From Tupaia tana (taxonomy: Eukaryota; Chordata; Mammalia; Scandentia; Tupaiidae), in the NCBI GenBank assembly GCA_026018925.1, contig JAKSZU010000025.1, positions 29,231,597 to 29,295,596 of the forward strand: DNA of 64,000 bases, read 5' to 3'. Below, piece after piece: positions 11,076 through 21,500 of this stretch (position 1 is its first letter; every line of letters starts with the position of its first letter). A program made the translations under genes and the position numbers. The notes below the pieces were generated by a model that made no database searches, had not been told where the DNA came from, and saw nothing but the letters and a program-made list of their open reading frames with translations.

Positions 11076-11618
11076 CAAGGATATTGGCTGCATAAAGGGG
11101 CCTGGCTGAGTAGAGGAAGGAGAGAATCTGCCTTCAGTTAAAACGTACACCGTCCCCTTCAGGACAGAGAGGCCATCGGGAAAGCGTTGTCGGTGGTGCA
11201 GAGCGGCCTCACCCGTGTCTCTGTTCACTGCCCGTTTCCAAAGCCACTCACAGCCCTCACAGAAAGTGGCCATTTCCGGAGGCATTGAGAAGCACCCGGC
11301 GGAAGGTCCCACAGCCCTCTCGGAAGTCCCCAAGGGCAGCACGTCCAAAGCTCGGATTGCCTTGATTTGAAAAGCCCGTTTCTTTATCTCTGCAGATGGC
11401 TAGCCTTGCCCGCTCCCCGGTGTCAGGCCGCTCACTGAGGACGTGAGCCGCGTGGCTGTACACGTCAGGAGGCATGCTTACTCCCCGTAGAGGTCCCGCG
11501 ACCCCAGCCAGCCCGGTGCCCTGCACGAGTGTCCGCCCTAGGCCCCCGCTCGCCCGCGTTGTTTTAAGCTGCGCCTCTCTCCTGAGTTCCCTGTAATAAT
11601 GTCAGCTGCTGTCCACAG

Positions 11619-11849
11619 GACGTGATGGTGGTAGGAGAGCCAACTCTGATGGGAGGTGAGTTTGGGGACGAGGACGAAAGGCTAATCACTAGATTAGAAA
11701 ACACGCAGTATGATGCGGCCAACGGCATGGACGACGAGGAGGACTTCAGCAATTCACCCGCCCTGGGGAACAACAGCCCGTGGAACAGTAAGCCCCCGGC
11801 CGCTCCAGAGACCAAATCAGAAAACCCCCCGCCCCAGGCTTCCCAGTGA
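11619..11849 (+). CDS. LDB2: LDB2 terminal coding exon: LIM-interaction domain and C terminus
   Basis: This exon encodes 76 residues and a TGA stop at 11847-11849. It starts DVMVVGEPTLMGGEFGDEDE, continues RLITRLENTQYDAANGMDDE and ends in QASQ. The first 30 or so residues are the LIM-interaction domain, which binds LIM domains of LHX, ISL and LMO proteins as an extended strand. The second half is acidic and then Pro/Ser/Asn-rich. The tyrosine in ENTQYDAANGMDDEEDF marks LDB2; LDB1 has phenylalanine and a different acidic stretch there. The usual NNSPALG is SNSPALG here. The acceptor is TGTCCACAG at 11610-11618. With the two exons upstream it gives 168 residues of a protein of about 373, all in frame. 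Confidence 0.98.
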   Translation, partial: DVMVVGEPTLMGGEFGDEDERLITRLENTQYDAANGMDDEEDFSNSPALGNNSPWNSKPPAAPETKSENPPPQASQ

Positions 11850-12283
11850 GCTGCCGGGCATGTCGCCCTAGGCCTGCGGGTTCCATACACGTTCCGATCT
11901 TTACTTGCAGGAGAGGAGAGAAGAGAAAAAACTTTTCCGTGCAAATATCTATTTCTAAACCACAGTGACCTGATTTTCTTTCTTTCTTTTTTTGTTTTTC
12001 AATTGAGAAGATCATTCCCGATAGGCTTCCGTGACCTTCCCTGGAGGCCTTCGCAGGTAGATGCGATTCTGGCGCTGACCACGGTTAGAGCCAGTGACGC
12101 CCGCGCAGCTCCTGGGAGGGCTTCATGTGCTCGTGTGACTCCTCATGCGTCAGGCGAAGGCCGTGCTGTCCGTCAGTGCTGCGTGCTCGGGATCGGTGGG
12201 TGCCGGCCGGACGACACGCGACTTTTTAATACTGTAAAATATTTTCTGCTTTTTGACTTGCACCTGAGAGTTTCTTGTTTCAG

Positions 12284-12338
12284 TAAAAAAAAAAGAAAAA
12301 GAAATAGAAAAAGAAAAAGAAAAAGAAAAGAAAAAACT
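12284..12338. repeat. (A5G)n-type purine tract in the 3' UTR
   Basis: Repeated AAAAAG units, about nine, interrupted once (AAATAG). Confidence 0.9.
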
Positions 12339-12636
12339 TAGCCTTTGGAAAGTAATTTAAATGTACCTTTATTTTTTTTCTTCAAGTTTTCTTTCTTTAG
12401 GCAGCAGCTAACAGGGCCCAGCGAGGATGGCCAAGCTGATGTCAGCTGGCTCAGCCGGAGCCGGTTCAATTAGCCCAAATGCTGAAACAAGAAATGTCTT
12501 TTTGTCATCAAAGACGCCAGGGCAGATTTTAATGTAAAGAAAGATAATTGGATGCTTGAGAATTTATGCATTTGTAAAGTTGCTGTTGATCCAAATATTT
12601 TCAAGCCATGTAATCCATTAATTTTGTGAGCAGTTT

Positions 12637-12642
12637 AATAAA
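12637..12642 (+). terminator. LDB2: Internal poly(A) signal AATAAA
   Basis: AATAAA in TTTAATAAATC, followed within 30 bases by a T-rich tract (12650-12674). It could produce a shorter LDB2 mRNA. Confidence 0.45.
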
Positions 12643-12907
12643 TCTAAAACTTTTTTTGTGTTTTTTTTTTTTATTGTATCTGAGTTGACCTTTCTTTTCA
12701 TAGCATATTTCTTGTATAGTATTTTGTAAAGGCTTCACCTGGCTCTTTAATGGGGATTTTTCTTTTTGGGCAATTTCAGTGTATTTATGTAAAACTTTCT
12801 AAGAGGACTAATTTTCCATTTGCATATTAATATGTTCCTCTACACAGTGGCTCCATGTGTTGAAAACAGTTGTATTTTATGTATGCTTTCCTGATAAGTG
12901 TGCCAGT

Positions 12908-12913
12908 AATAAA
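12908..12913 (+). terminator. LDB2: Main poly(A) signal of LDB2
   Basis: AATAAA in CCAGTAATAAACTGTTATG, followed about 30 bases on by a GT-rich element (GTCTGTCAGTGTGTGGTC), which is the expected cleavage/polyadenylation arrangement. The sequence turns GC-rich directly afterwards, consistent with the end of the transcript. Confidence 0.75.
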
Positions 12914-13339
12914 CTGTTATGACCAAAGCCCCAAACCCAGCTGTCTGTCAGTGTGTGGTCACCGCCCACAGATGTGAGAGCTGCTCCCATCCGTGGCCCC
13001 GACTCTGCACGGGGTGGGGTCGCGACAGTGCAGCAGGGCCACTGCCCAGTGGGTCTAAGTACGAGACAGGGTCCCCTCAGCAACTTCGTCAGCACGGGCG
13101 GCACGTGACCACAGGAGGCCAGCTGCATGGGGCTGGTCCCTCCGGGTCCAGGGCAGCTTGAGAGACCCTGGAAAGAAGCCCCCCAGGGTTTTCACAGGAC
13201 TCTCGCAGGCCCTGAGCTGAGGCGTTGAACTGGCCTGGGCACCCTGACTCGGGACAGGAAGGGCCCCTGGGACAGAGCTCAGCCAGCCCTACCCCTTTGA
13301 TATCAGAGTGCTGCATTTCCACACCTTTTACAGCTATTC

Positions 13340-13540
13340 ATCTTTTTCCCCTTTAAGTTTACTTCTTCCATGAGAGAGAGAGACAGAGAGAAAGACACCC
13401 CACAGAACCCTCACGGTGCCACCCCAGCCCAGGCCCAGGCAGCCAGCATGCACGCACCTGATGTGAACCTGGGGCCCCTTCGCCACCTCCACCACCTCCG
13501 GGCCCTCTACGGCAATTCCTGAGAGGTACAAGCAGAAAGG
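13340..13540 (-). mobile_element. Type-3 SINE-like element, reverse
   Basis: On the minus strand a GC-rich body ends in a CT-rich run and CTCTCTCATGGAAGAAGTAA (complement of 13362-13381). The same 3' end occurs at 19490-19755 and 28385-28640, which defines the type. No polymerase III boxes are clear. Confidence 0.55.
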
Positions 13541-14031
13541 GGGAAGAACTGGGTTGGTTGGCCAACAAGAGAGCCCTGAGATCTGTCCCTGCGCGCTGCA
13601 GCTCCTCGAGCAGGCACTCCCACACCTTCTCTGCCCAGCTCCATGTGGCTGAGGGCACAGCAGAGGAGGAGGGACTGGCCTGGCCCCAGAGCACTGGCGG
13701 AACAGCAGCAGTCGTCCCACCGAGCACACTGCTCCGGAGAACTCTCTGAGGGCTGGAGTACCCACTGGTCCTTACTAACGGTACAGTAGCCCTCAATATC
13801 CCGTTTAAAGGAAATCCTGTTTCTTTAACATTTCATTACTGTCCATCTTTACAGCATGTAAAACGGTCTTTCCAGACGCGAATATGCTGCGTTTATCTAG
13901 TCAGAGAGGTTGCTAGACACGCTATCAACAGGTAATTTTCCATTTCTGTGTCTGTTAAATTGTTTTGCTTTTTATCCCCAATTCCCTCTCTCCTGCCTGC
14001 CGTTGTCTACCCTCCTCCCATACTTTTTCTA

Positions 14032-14112
14032 TGGGGTTGTCAGAAAAGTCATGATGTATTTTTTCTGTTTTTCTTTATGAACAAATGCATCACGACTTTT
14101 CCAGCAACCCAG
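14032..14112. mobile_element. Short palindromic mariner-like MITE
   Basis: About 80 bp with inverted ends: GGGTTGTCAGAAAAGTCATG at the left, and at the right the complement of GGGTTGCTGGAAAAGTCGTG. The size and fold match MADE1-type mariner derivatives, but the end sequence differs from MADE1. A TA precedes the left end; the right TA is mutated. Confidence 0.65.
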
Positions 14113-14284
14113 GAGCAGCACAGTTGCTCTCCCTGCTCCGATACCTTCGGGTCTTTCGGTCTCTGCCGCGGAGCGCAGGCGCTCAGTGTGGACTGCACAG
14201 GCACGTGCGATGCCTCTCTCAGGCTGACTCACTTCACTGGCAGTAAATCTTCCGTATTTGTCTGCTCTCTGTCAAATGCCAGGT

Positions 14285-14480
14285 TCTTGTGATCCAGAGA
14301 TTCCACTCCTGGCTATCTCCCCAAAAGACGAGAAAACACTTCAGTCAGAAAAACACTTGCATATCCACGTGTATTACAGCTTCTGTAACATCCATGGAAT
14401 CAATGCAGATGCCCAAGAACAGATGAGGACTGAAAAGTGTGGCACGTGCACTCCATGGAGTACTACTCAGCCCTGAAAAC
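14285..14480 (+). mobile_element. LINE-1 3' end fragment
   Basis: Matches the conserved end of mammalian L1: GATCCAGAGATTCCACTCCT, then 'cccaaaagacgagaaaacac', then TGGAGTACTACTCAGCCCTG. Old and diverged. The block 14113-14284 just before it is unassigned. Confidence 0.75.
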
Positions 14481-15289
14481 AGCATCCATTTTTAAAAATC
14501 AATGCCTCTTACTTATTTTTCTAAAATATTTCCTATACAGATTTTAGAAAATTCACCAAAAGACCATAGTTTAACATTTGTGCCAGTGAGAAAGATGAGA
14601 GAGGGAATCCATTATTTATTTAGCATTTACTGAACACTAGCCAATTCTAACTTATCATCGCAGTAAGTACTGGACAGAAAGAGGGAAGGTAGGGCAGAGG
14701 AGATGCCAGGTCGGGATTCTCTGGTTCCGGAGGAACGAGACGTACTGTGGGATGCGTGTCTGTATGTGAGCATGTACTTTCCTGTAAACGTCTCCAAGGA
14801 CACAGAGGAAGAGCCCAGGGGGGCTGTGGGCCTGCATGATGGGAGACTTCAGAACACACACCTCGCCGCAGCCACCTCCTCCCTTCCCAGGCAGCGGTCT
14901 TTGGTGTGCCAGCATCTGCCCAGGGGTGACTGAGAACCACGTCGGGTACGTGACAGGGTCGTGACCTTCAGAACGAGATGCCTCCCAGCAGCTCAGGGTG
15001 GTTCTGCAGCGAAGGACAACCTGATGTTGGAGGTCCCTGCGTCCTGGGGTAGGCGTACTGGCTTCTCCCAGGACCTCACGCGTCAGGGGCCCCAGCCGAG
15101 ATTCAGACCCAGCTCTCCCTGTCTTCCGATGCCTTTTTCTCGTGACATCACGTTCCTCTCCAGAGCCTCGGCATTTCAGGGGAACAGCAGCATCACAGCG
15201 GGGAGCCGGAGGACCGGGGAGCAGCTGCCACTGCCTGCCGAGGGGATGCGGTTTCTCCAGGACTGGTCCAGGCGTAGTAACCAGAGACT
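14481..15289. other. Unassigned intergenic sequence
   Basis: Contains short open frames on both strands, but none has family motifs, splice context or codon character of a gene. No repeat recognised. Confidence 0.5.
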
Positions 15290-15545
15290 GTGACCGAGGC
15301 TCACCAACTGCACCACCGTGATCTTTCGGTTCTGGAGGCGGGGGTCCGCGGTCGGGGCAGCGGGCTCAGGTCTGGGTCCGGCTTCTCTGGGCTGCAGACT
15401 GCAGGCCTCTTCTTGTATCTTTATGGGGTGGAGACGAGGGATTTGGGGTCCCCTTCATGAGGCTCCACCCTCGTGACCTAATCCCCTCCCAGAAACCCCA
15501 CCTGCTAACACTGTTTTCTGCGAGGTTAGGGTTTCGGCAGCCGAG
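15290..15545 (-). mobile_element. Ancient LTR/MaLR-like repeat, reverse
   Basis: Contains GGTTCTGGAGGCGGGGGTCC near 15328 and ATGAGGCTCCACCCTCGTGA near 15458-15477, then CCTAATCCCCTCCCAGAAAC. This is the reverse of a common ancient mammalian repeat that carries 'ggcctccagaactgtgag'. The same broad family occurs at 30768-31245. I cannot name the subfamily. Confidence 0.5.
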
Positions 15546-15919
15546 GCGAGGTCGTGATCCCCACTTGCAGACGGCAAACTGTGAGCGAGTGTTGTCAGCA
15601 AAGTCCTCGTGAGTGAGAGGATAGGGAATGTGTTGGTCCCAAGTACAAACATGAACATAATGAGAACACCTTTCTCATTTTCTAATAGCCTTCAGAGAAG
15701 CTCCTAGAAACGTCATTCCCGAGGCCGGCAACCTGTTCCCGGGAAGTCCTTCTCGGAGCCCCGGAGCTGACATGCTGTATCCTGAGCTCTTTTCTCCAAC
15801 TCTGGATTTAGGGCAATTCAATAATAGAAAGTTCTTCTTTCTCTTTCAAGTCTTAACTTGTTAAAAACAGTTTTTCATTCCTCTGAGGTTTACAAACTAG
15901 TCTTCATTTCGTTTTCTAA

Positions 15920-16142
15920 CGCCCGAGGGCACACACACCACCAGACGCAGGGACAGCGGCACCCAGCGAGTGCTCACTGCAATCCTTTTTTTTCTACTTC
16001 TGTGTCCTGCCAGGATTTGGGGCACCGTGCACATATGCCCAGCATGGTTTTCAAGCCACCAAAGCCAGGGTCCAGACTGCAATCTGCCATGCGGGCTCTG
16101 GCTCCCCAGACTCAAGGCTTAACCACTGTGCTACCCGGGCCA
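15920..16142 (-). mobile_element. Decayed type-1 SINE, reverse
   Basis: The reverse head (GGCCCGGGTAGCACAGTGGT on the minus strand), the AACCACTGTG region and the TTCAAGCC-type body are recognisable. The CT-rich segment is largely lost. Confidence 0.6.
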
Positions 16143-17737
16143 CCTCTGCGGACCCTTCTGCCATATTCTGATGCCGGGAATGCCCAAGGGAGATCTCCAG
16201 GTGTTCACAAGTGATACCCTTCGAGTCTTAAGTCTATCGTCACAGCAAGAGCCTTTCTACTGTAGGAAGAGGGGCTGTTTCCCTTGTATTGTGGGAAGAG
16301 GAATTTGGGGAGACCTAAATGGTATGGGGGGCTATTTCCCTTCCAGCGCTGATGGGAGGAGGTAGCTCTGGGGCTTGCACTGGCAAGGCGTCCCCGGAAC
16401 AAGCGTGGGCTCCCAGCAGTGCCCACCACTGCCCAGGAGCAGCTCATGGGAGCCTGCACCCGAGCCTGGGTGCTTCACATGAGAGCACGAGCCTCTCAAA
16501 GGTGGGCCTTATCTACAACGAGCTGAGCAACCATCCAGTTTTCTCCACACTCCCAGTTTTAGCACCAAACGTCCCAAGTCCCCAGAAACTCCAGAGTCCC
16601 AAGCAAACCCACCCAGACGTGCAGCATAACAGGCCTGAGTGTGACCATGGCTGCTGCTCCTTACACACCTTCCTGACCCAGGTCCCGTGCACACATCGGT
16701 TCTCACACTCTCCCTGCCAGGAGGCAGCAACATCAGCATTCGACAGGTGAGGAAACCGAGGCAGAGGCCCCAGGTCAGTCTCCAGTCAGCACCTGCTGCC
16801 CGGAGACAGCAGAGCTTGCCTAGCCCTGCCCGCCTGCACAGCCTGCGTGGCTGGTGGCTTTGAACTTCAGCTCTACGCAAGACCAAGGTCAAGCCAGCAG
16901 ATGATGAGACTAAGGAGAAACTATCGAGAGTGAGAGACCGTGGGGCCCACAGTGTCCAGGCTGTGGAGCGAGGTATGTGCGTGCCCATCACACCACCGTC
17001 CCCCTCCACAGGGGAGCGAGGCTGGCTCAGTCAAGCTGATGGTTGGAAAAGCCACCAAGCATTATCGAATTTGGCAGCACACGCCGGCCCGAGGATTACT
17101 CCATGTGCCCAGTGGCAAGCTCCTTCCCTTTGTCACGGAGGCTAATCCGGCCTGCCTTACTGACTCGCCTGTGGCTTTGTGCAAGGCGAGAGGGCAATTA
17201 GAAACATCTGTGGCTACTCTGTACTTTCAGTCCAGCAAGCTCTGCAACTATGGGCCTCCGCACATGCCCAGTGTACCTTGTGAGATTTTTACAGATAATT
17301 CAAGAGCAATGTTGTTATCTAGGGATGAGAGGAAGAACCTCCAGGGCGGGTAATTCTGTAACTCAACCAGGAGGTCCACACTTCTACCGCCCCAACGGAG
17401 GGTCCAAATGTTGCTTCTCTTGCTGCAGAACTCAGACAATGAGAAGACACAGTCCCTAGGCTGCACTTCTTAAAAGAAGAACACAGCATTTCTTCAAAGA
17501 GGGCAGATTGTCTTCATTAGCAAATTTGATCTATCAGGTCTCTGAGAACATGGACATCCTAACTCCTTCTTTTCTTCCAAATATTTGCATAAAGTCGACT
17601 CCACATTTTAAAGAGCCAGATGAATTATTGTCTAAAATTCCTAAGAAAGAGGTTCACAGATGTCTTCCAGTTAAAGTGACTTCTAGTTTAAAATAGCTCC
17701 TAATTACTGTTCTTTTTTGTTTGTTTGCAATAGGGTG
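16143..17737. other. Unassigned intergenic sequence
   Basis: No repeat, gene or RNA recognised. The longest open frame (166 codons, minus strand, 16509-17009) is low-complexity in composition and has no known motif. Confidence 0.5.
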
Positions 17738-17962
17738 TATGTCACTCGTAGGATAGAGACAGGGCAGGGAGAGAGAAAGTGAAAAATGATCCCCCCAGGG
17801 GGAGTAGCCGAGCTGCAACCCCTTCTCCACTCTCCTGGTATTTTGGGCACATGCGTGCATGCACCTCATGTGATTTTCAAGCCTCTGGGTCTGGGACTTG
17901 AACCATGCAGTGGGCCATGTGGGAATCAGTGCCTTCACTGCCACATCACCTACCAGCCTCCA
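17738..17962 (-). mobile_element. Type-1 SINE, reverse
   Basis: Purine run at 17755-17775, body GGAGTAGCCGAGCTGCAACC, then the complement of the B box (GGGACTTGAACC at 17892-17903) and of the head. Confidence 0.8.
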
Positions 17963-17972
17963 ACTACTACTC

Positions 17973-18238
17973 TTTTTTTTTTTTTTTTTTTAGAGAGACA
18001 GATTTTTGCTATAAACATGGGCTCACCAGAGAGACAAAGAGAGACAGAGACAGAAAGTGGGAAATCACCCCCCAGAGAGATGATCGTTCCACAGTCCTTT
18101 CTCCTCCATTCTCTTCTCTGGATCTTAGACACACATGCACGTGCCCAGCGTGTTTTAAGTTGCCGGGTCCAGCACCCAAACTGTGGTCGACTATGTGGAA
18201 GTCCAGCAACATAACCATTACGCCATCTGGTGGTCCTC
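17973..18238 (-). mobile_element. Type-1 SINE, reverse, with long A tail
   Basis: A run of 18 T at 17974-17991 is the complement of the A tail. It is followed by the full reversed element, including TTTTTGCTATAAACATGGGC and the head complement ACGCCATCTGGTGGTCC. It sits directly beside the copy at 17738, a tail-targeted insertion. Confidence 0.85.
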
Positions 18239-18354
18239 TAACTGCTATTCTTAAAACAGCCTCTGCAATTAAAAAATAAGAACAGGTCCCAAAACAAGGA
18301 CAACTGATGTTACCACTATCAAAAACGAGTACTAGAAGACACAGCCCGAAACAC

Positions 18355-18610
18355 TTTCTTCCTTTCTTTTTATGATAGTAGGGGCATGTACGCTCGGGCA
18401 GGAGACAGAGACAGAAGCAGCGAGAAAGCACCTCCCATGGACCCGAACACCACCACGCGGTCTCTCCAGCCTTTCTGCTCTGTGGGGTCCTGGGTGCCAC
18501 ACTGGATGCTCTTCAGACTGACCTGGGACCCACAGTGCAGTGGCCGCAGGTCTCCGCACTACAGGTGCAGGCATTGCCAGCGCCTCAGAGCAGTCAGCCC
18601 AGGACGTTTT
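18355..18610 (-). mobile_element. Type-3 SINE-like element, reverse
   Basis: Starts with TTTCTTTTTATGATAGTAGG and a purine run (GGAGACAGAGACAGAAGCAG), then a GC-rich body, as in the other reversed type-3 copies. The 5' limit is uncertain. Confidence 0.45.
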
Positions 18611-18861
18611 TGACAAAAAGCATGAGAGGTACCTGACACAGGAATTATCAGAGCAGCACGTAAAATCACGAGGCATTGGCACAGACATAGACAGAGCCAG
18701 ACAGAGCCAGATTCAGAAATACACCTGTATGTCTCAAGTTGGGCGTCTCACACCTATGAGAAAAGATGAAGTCGAACAACATTTAATGATTGGCTGCATA
18801 TCTTGAAACAATGATCTCACACCCTAACTTAGCTCTCGTGTACGAAGTTCAGATGGGTTAG

Positions 18862-19105
18862 TGGGACAGCCAGGTGGTGTGAGCTCAGGCGCTGGACCCC
18901 ACGTGGATGGCTGTGTAGTTTGAGTCCTAGACCCAGCAGCTCTGAAAACACTCCAGGCGCATGTGCATGCAGCCCAAGATCCTAAAAGGAGAATGCAGAA
19001 GGGATCGTGGTGTGGCCACCCGCCCCCAGGGCGATGTATGGCTTTCCCTCTGTCTGTCTGTCTGTCTCTCTGCCAGCCCACACACCTGTTACGCCCAGAG
19101 CAACA
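18862..19105 (+). mobile_element. Decayed type-1 SINE
   Basis: Head GGGACAGCCAGGTGGTGTGA, B box AGTTTGAGTCC at 18917-18927, body with GATCCTAAAAGGAGAATG, CT-rich segment (CTGTCTGTCTGTCTGTCTCT) and a remnant of the end motif. Confidence 0.75.
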
Positions 19106-19489
19106 CAGCACCAAGCTGCGACGGTCAGAGCAGATGAGCATGACTCAGGAATCTGACCAAAGCACAATTATTAATGTTAACAGCTTTTTAGCTTTCCACG
19201 GATTAAACAAGAAAAAAATAAGGACATGAAAAAATAAATAATGTAATTAATTAGACTGAAATAATAAATATGCTTATCTTTAGGCAGATTAGTAGTTATG
19301 TCACATTTTAATGTAATATTTACAAAAATTTTCCAAGCAGGTCTAAAAAGGCCTGAAAGTATTTCCGTAGTGCAGTAGCTGTACACTTTGCACAGATGGA
19401 TCACAATGCAATAATCAAAAAGTTGCCAGAAATATAAACAAATATAACAGAAATATAAAATACCGTTAACCGTTTAAACATTTAAAACG

Positions 19490-19755
19490 TGCTCCTGGGT
19501 GCAGGCGGCTCACGATGGTCAAGTGTGATGCCCTACAAGGTGAGCCTTGTGGGAAGGCTCCTGTCCCCGTCTAAAGACCCCCTGGGTGCAGCCAGCACAC
19601 GAGCCCATGACTCCCACGACTCCAGGGGCCGGAGGCGAGGGCGAATTGTGGCCAGACGATGGGGTGCTGTCTCTCTCTCTGTCTGTCTCTATCTCCATCT
19701 CTCTCTCTCTTTGTCTGTCTCTGTATATCTCTGTCTCTCTCTCATGGGAGAAATA
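19490..19755 (+). mobile_element. Type-3 SINE-like element
   Basis: GC-rich body, a long CT-rich stretch at 19669-19740 and the end CTCTCTCATGGGAGAAATAG. It shares this end with the elements at 13340 and 28385. Confidence 0.55.
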
Positions 19756-19849
19756 GCTAATCTTAAGAGAAAACAGTTCTCTTTAATAATTATTGGGTCC
19801 TAGGAAAAAAGAAAATATAGTATACTATTTGGAAAATAAGGAAAATGAG

Positions 19850-20340
19850 GCAATTGCTTTAAAAATTATGATTTTTCCCATTCTATTCCTTAGTTATGTG
19901 TTGCATTTTTGTATTCTGGCATCATAATTGGACAAGTTTACTGAATTTTCTCATTAGTTCTAATAGTTTTTTATTCTACCCTCTTCACTTTTTAAAGTAT
20001 ATAATCAATTTGTCTATAAATATTGATAGTTTTCTAATTTTTTTTGTTTTTATTTATCCTAATGCACAGAATTTAAACTATGTTACATAGTGAAGATGAT
20101 AGCAGTCATCTTTATATTAATCCTGGTTTAATGAAATTGATTCTATTGTGATTTTTCATTAAGTATGTTTTTGATTCTATAATATGTAAAGGAAATTATC
20201 TTCTAAAATTTTGTAATTCGTTTTATTGTAACTGGTGAAAGTTAAATTCTAGCAAATGCCACTTTCTCAATAAGGAGATGATCTAACGCTTTCATAATTA
20301 TTACCAGCAATTAATTTGCTGATTCATTTCGTAACTTCAG
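19850..20340 (-). mobile_element. LINE-1 ORF2 fragment, reverse
   Basis: AT-rich. The stretch TCTAGCAAATGCCACTTTCT then CAATAAGGAGATGATC matches the reverse of the L1 ORF2 region usually seen as 'atcaaatgctttttctgcatctattgagatgatc'. All frames are broken by stops. Confidence 0.6.
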
Positions 20341-20514
20341 GTTCAGCTCTACTTGGTCATGGTAAAATAGTCCCATCCAATGTCCTATTTGCTATTATTT
20401 CATTTGCTTCATGTATCGGTGCTCAAAGCAGCACTTCCCTCTTTTGTTCCATTTTTGTGCTATTCAGCATCAGAATATGCTGCCTTCACAGAAAAAGCAT
20501 GAGGGTCTGTAGCG

Positions 20515-20957
20515 CCAGGTCCACAGCAGGTGAGGGTGCTGTTGTACGGCAGGGCTGGGTCTGCAGCAGGTGAGGGTGCTGTTACACGGCAGGGCTGGGT
20601 CTGCAGCAGGTGAGGGTGCTGTTACACGGCAGGGCTGGGTCTGCAGCAGGTTAGGTCCTGTTACACAGCAGGGCTGGGTCTGCAGCAGGTAAGGGTGTTG
20701 TTACACGGCAGGGCTGGGTATGCAGCAGGTGAGGGTGTTGTTACACGGCAGGGCTGGGTCTGCAGCAGGTTAGGGTGATGTTGTATGGCAGGGCTGGGTC
20801 TGCAGCAGGTAAGGGTGTTGTTACACGGCAGGGCTGGGTCAGTAGAAGGCGAGGGTGCTGTTACACGGCAGGGCTGGGTCTGCAGCAGGTAAGGGTGCTG
20901 TTGTACGGCAGGGCTGGGTCTGCAGCAGGTTAGGGTGTTGTTACACGGCAGGGCTGG
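20515..20957. repeat. Minisatellite, 40 bp unit, about 11 copies
   Basis: Unit begins GCTGGGTCTGCAGCAGGTGA and ends GGTGCTGTTACACGGCAGG. Units differ at a few fixed sites (GTGAGG / GTAAGG / GTTAGG; TTACACGG / TTGTACGG) and one copy is shortened near 20651. GC-rich, in an AT-rich L1 neighbourhood. An open frame on the minus strand (20661-20993) is produced by the repeat. Confidence 0.95.
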
Positions 20958-20999
20958 GAAAGTCCCAAAGGGCTTGGTTAGGCATAATAGCATGACCCC

Positions 21000-21430
21000 A
21001 GCACATATTTTAAATCTCTCTTAGGGTTTTCATAGATATAGGTAAGATTTTTTAAAATTAATATTAAATTAATTAATTTTTGTTGTTATTTAAAGTATTT
21101 AGTTTTGTTTTAATCTATGTTTAATTGTACTTTTAGAATTTATTGAGTTGAAGCTTGGTTTTTAATTGTAATTCTTTGCTGTTTGATAATGATACATTTT
21201 GAGACTAAAAATTTGCCTTTAATAATGGTATTTGATGACCACTTAAATTTTTATAAGGTTTAATACTCTCATCACTATTCTTCTCACCATTTTTACTACA
21301 CAATTTTTATTTGCTTAGCTATGAAAATAGAGATAGTTGTTTTTAAATAAAATTATTAGTACAACTAAAAAAAATACTTAGAAAGGTATTAGGTAAATAG
21401 TGAAAATATGGTAAATTCTGTTATCAGCAA
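21000..21430 (-). mobile_element. AT-rich, probably old LINE-1, reverse
   Basis: Composition and strings such as ACATTTTGAGACTAAAAATT resemble reversed L1 ORF2. It may be the same insertion as 19850-20340, split by the minisatellite. Low certainty. Confidence 0.4.
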
Positions 21431-21500
21431 CCTCATTAAACATTTGCCTGATCAAACAAGGTGGCACCTGGTCCCACCAAAGCCCTGCAGAGCACAAGCC

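Larger units (their letters stand above)
6520..11618 (+). other. LDB2: LDB2 last intron, 5.1 kb
   Basis: Runs from donor GTAAGT (6520) to acceptor GCTGTCCACAG ending at 11618. It is GC-rich, almost free of recent SINEs and contains many short open frames on both strands without family resemblance. The items worth noting inside it are listed separately (10073, 10251, 10974). Nothing else is recognised in 6520-8390 or 8511-10070. Confidence 0.9.
11850..12930 (+). other. LDB2: LDB2 3' untranslated region
   Basis: Extends from the stop to just beyond the last poly(A) signal. It is AT-rich, in contrast to the preceding intron. It includes an A/G-rich tract (12284-12338) and a repeat-free stretch at 12410-12660 with many T-rich and ATTA-type motifs that looks like typical conserved 3' UTR. 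The end near 12930 is inferred from the signal at 12908. Confidence 0.8.

Noticed and set aside
16509-17009. 166-codon minus-strand frame
   Set aside because: No recognisable domain, and open frames of this length are expected in GC-rich noncoding DNA.
20661-20993. 110-codon minus-strand frame with CCRPSPA repeats
   Set aside because: It is the translation of the 40-bp minisatellite.
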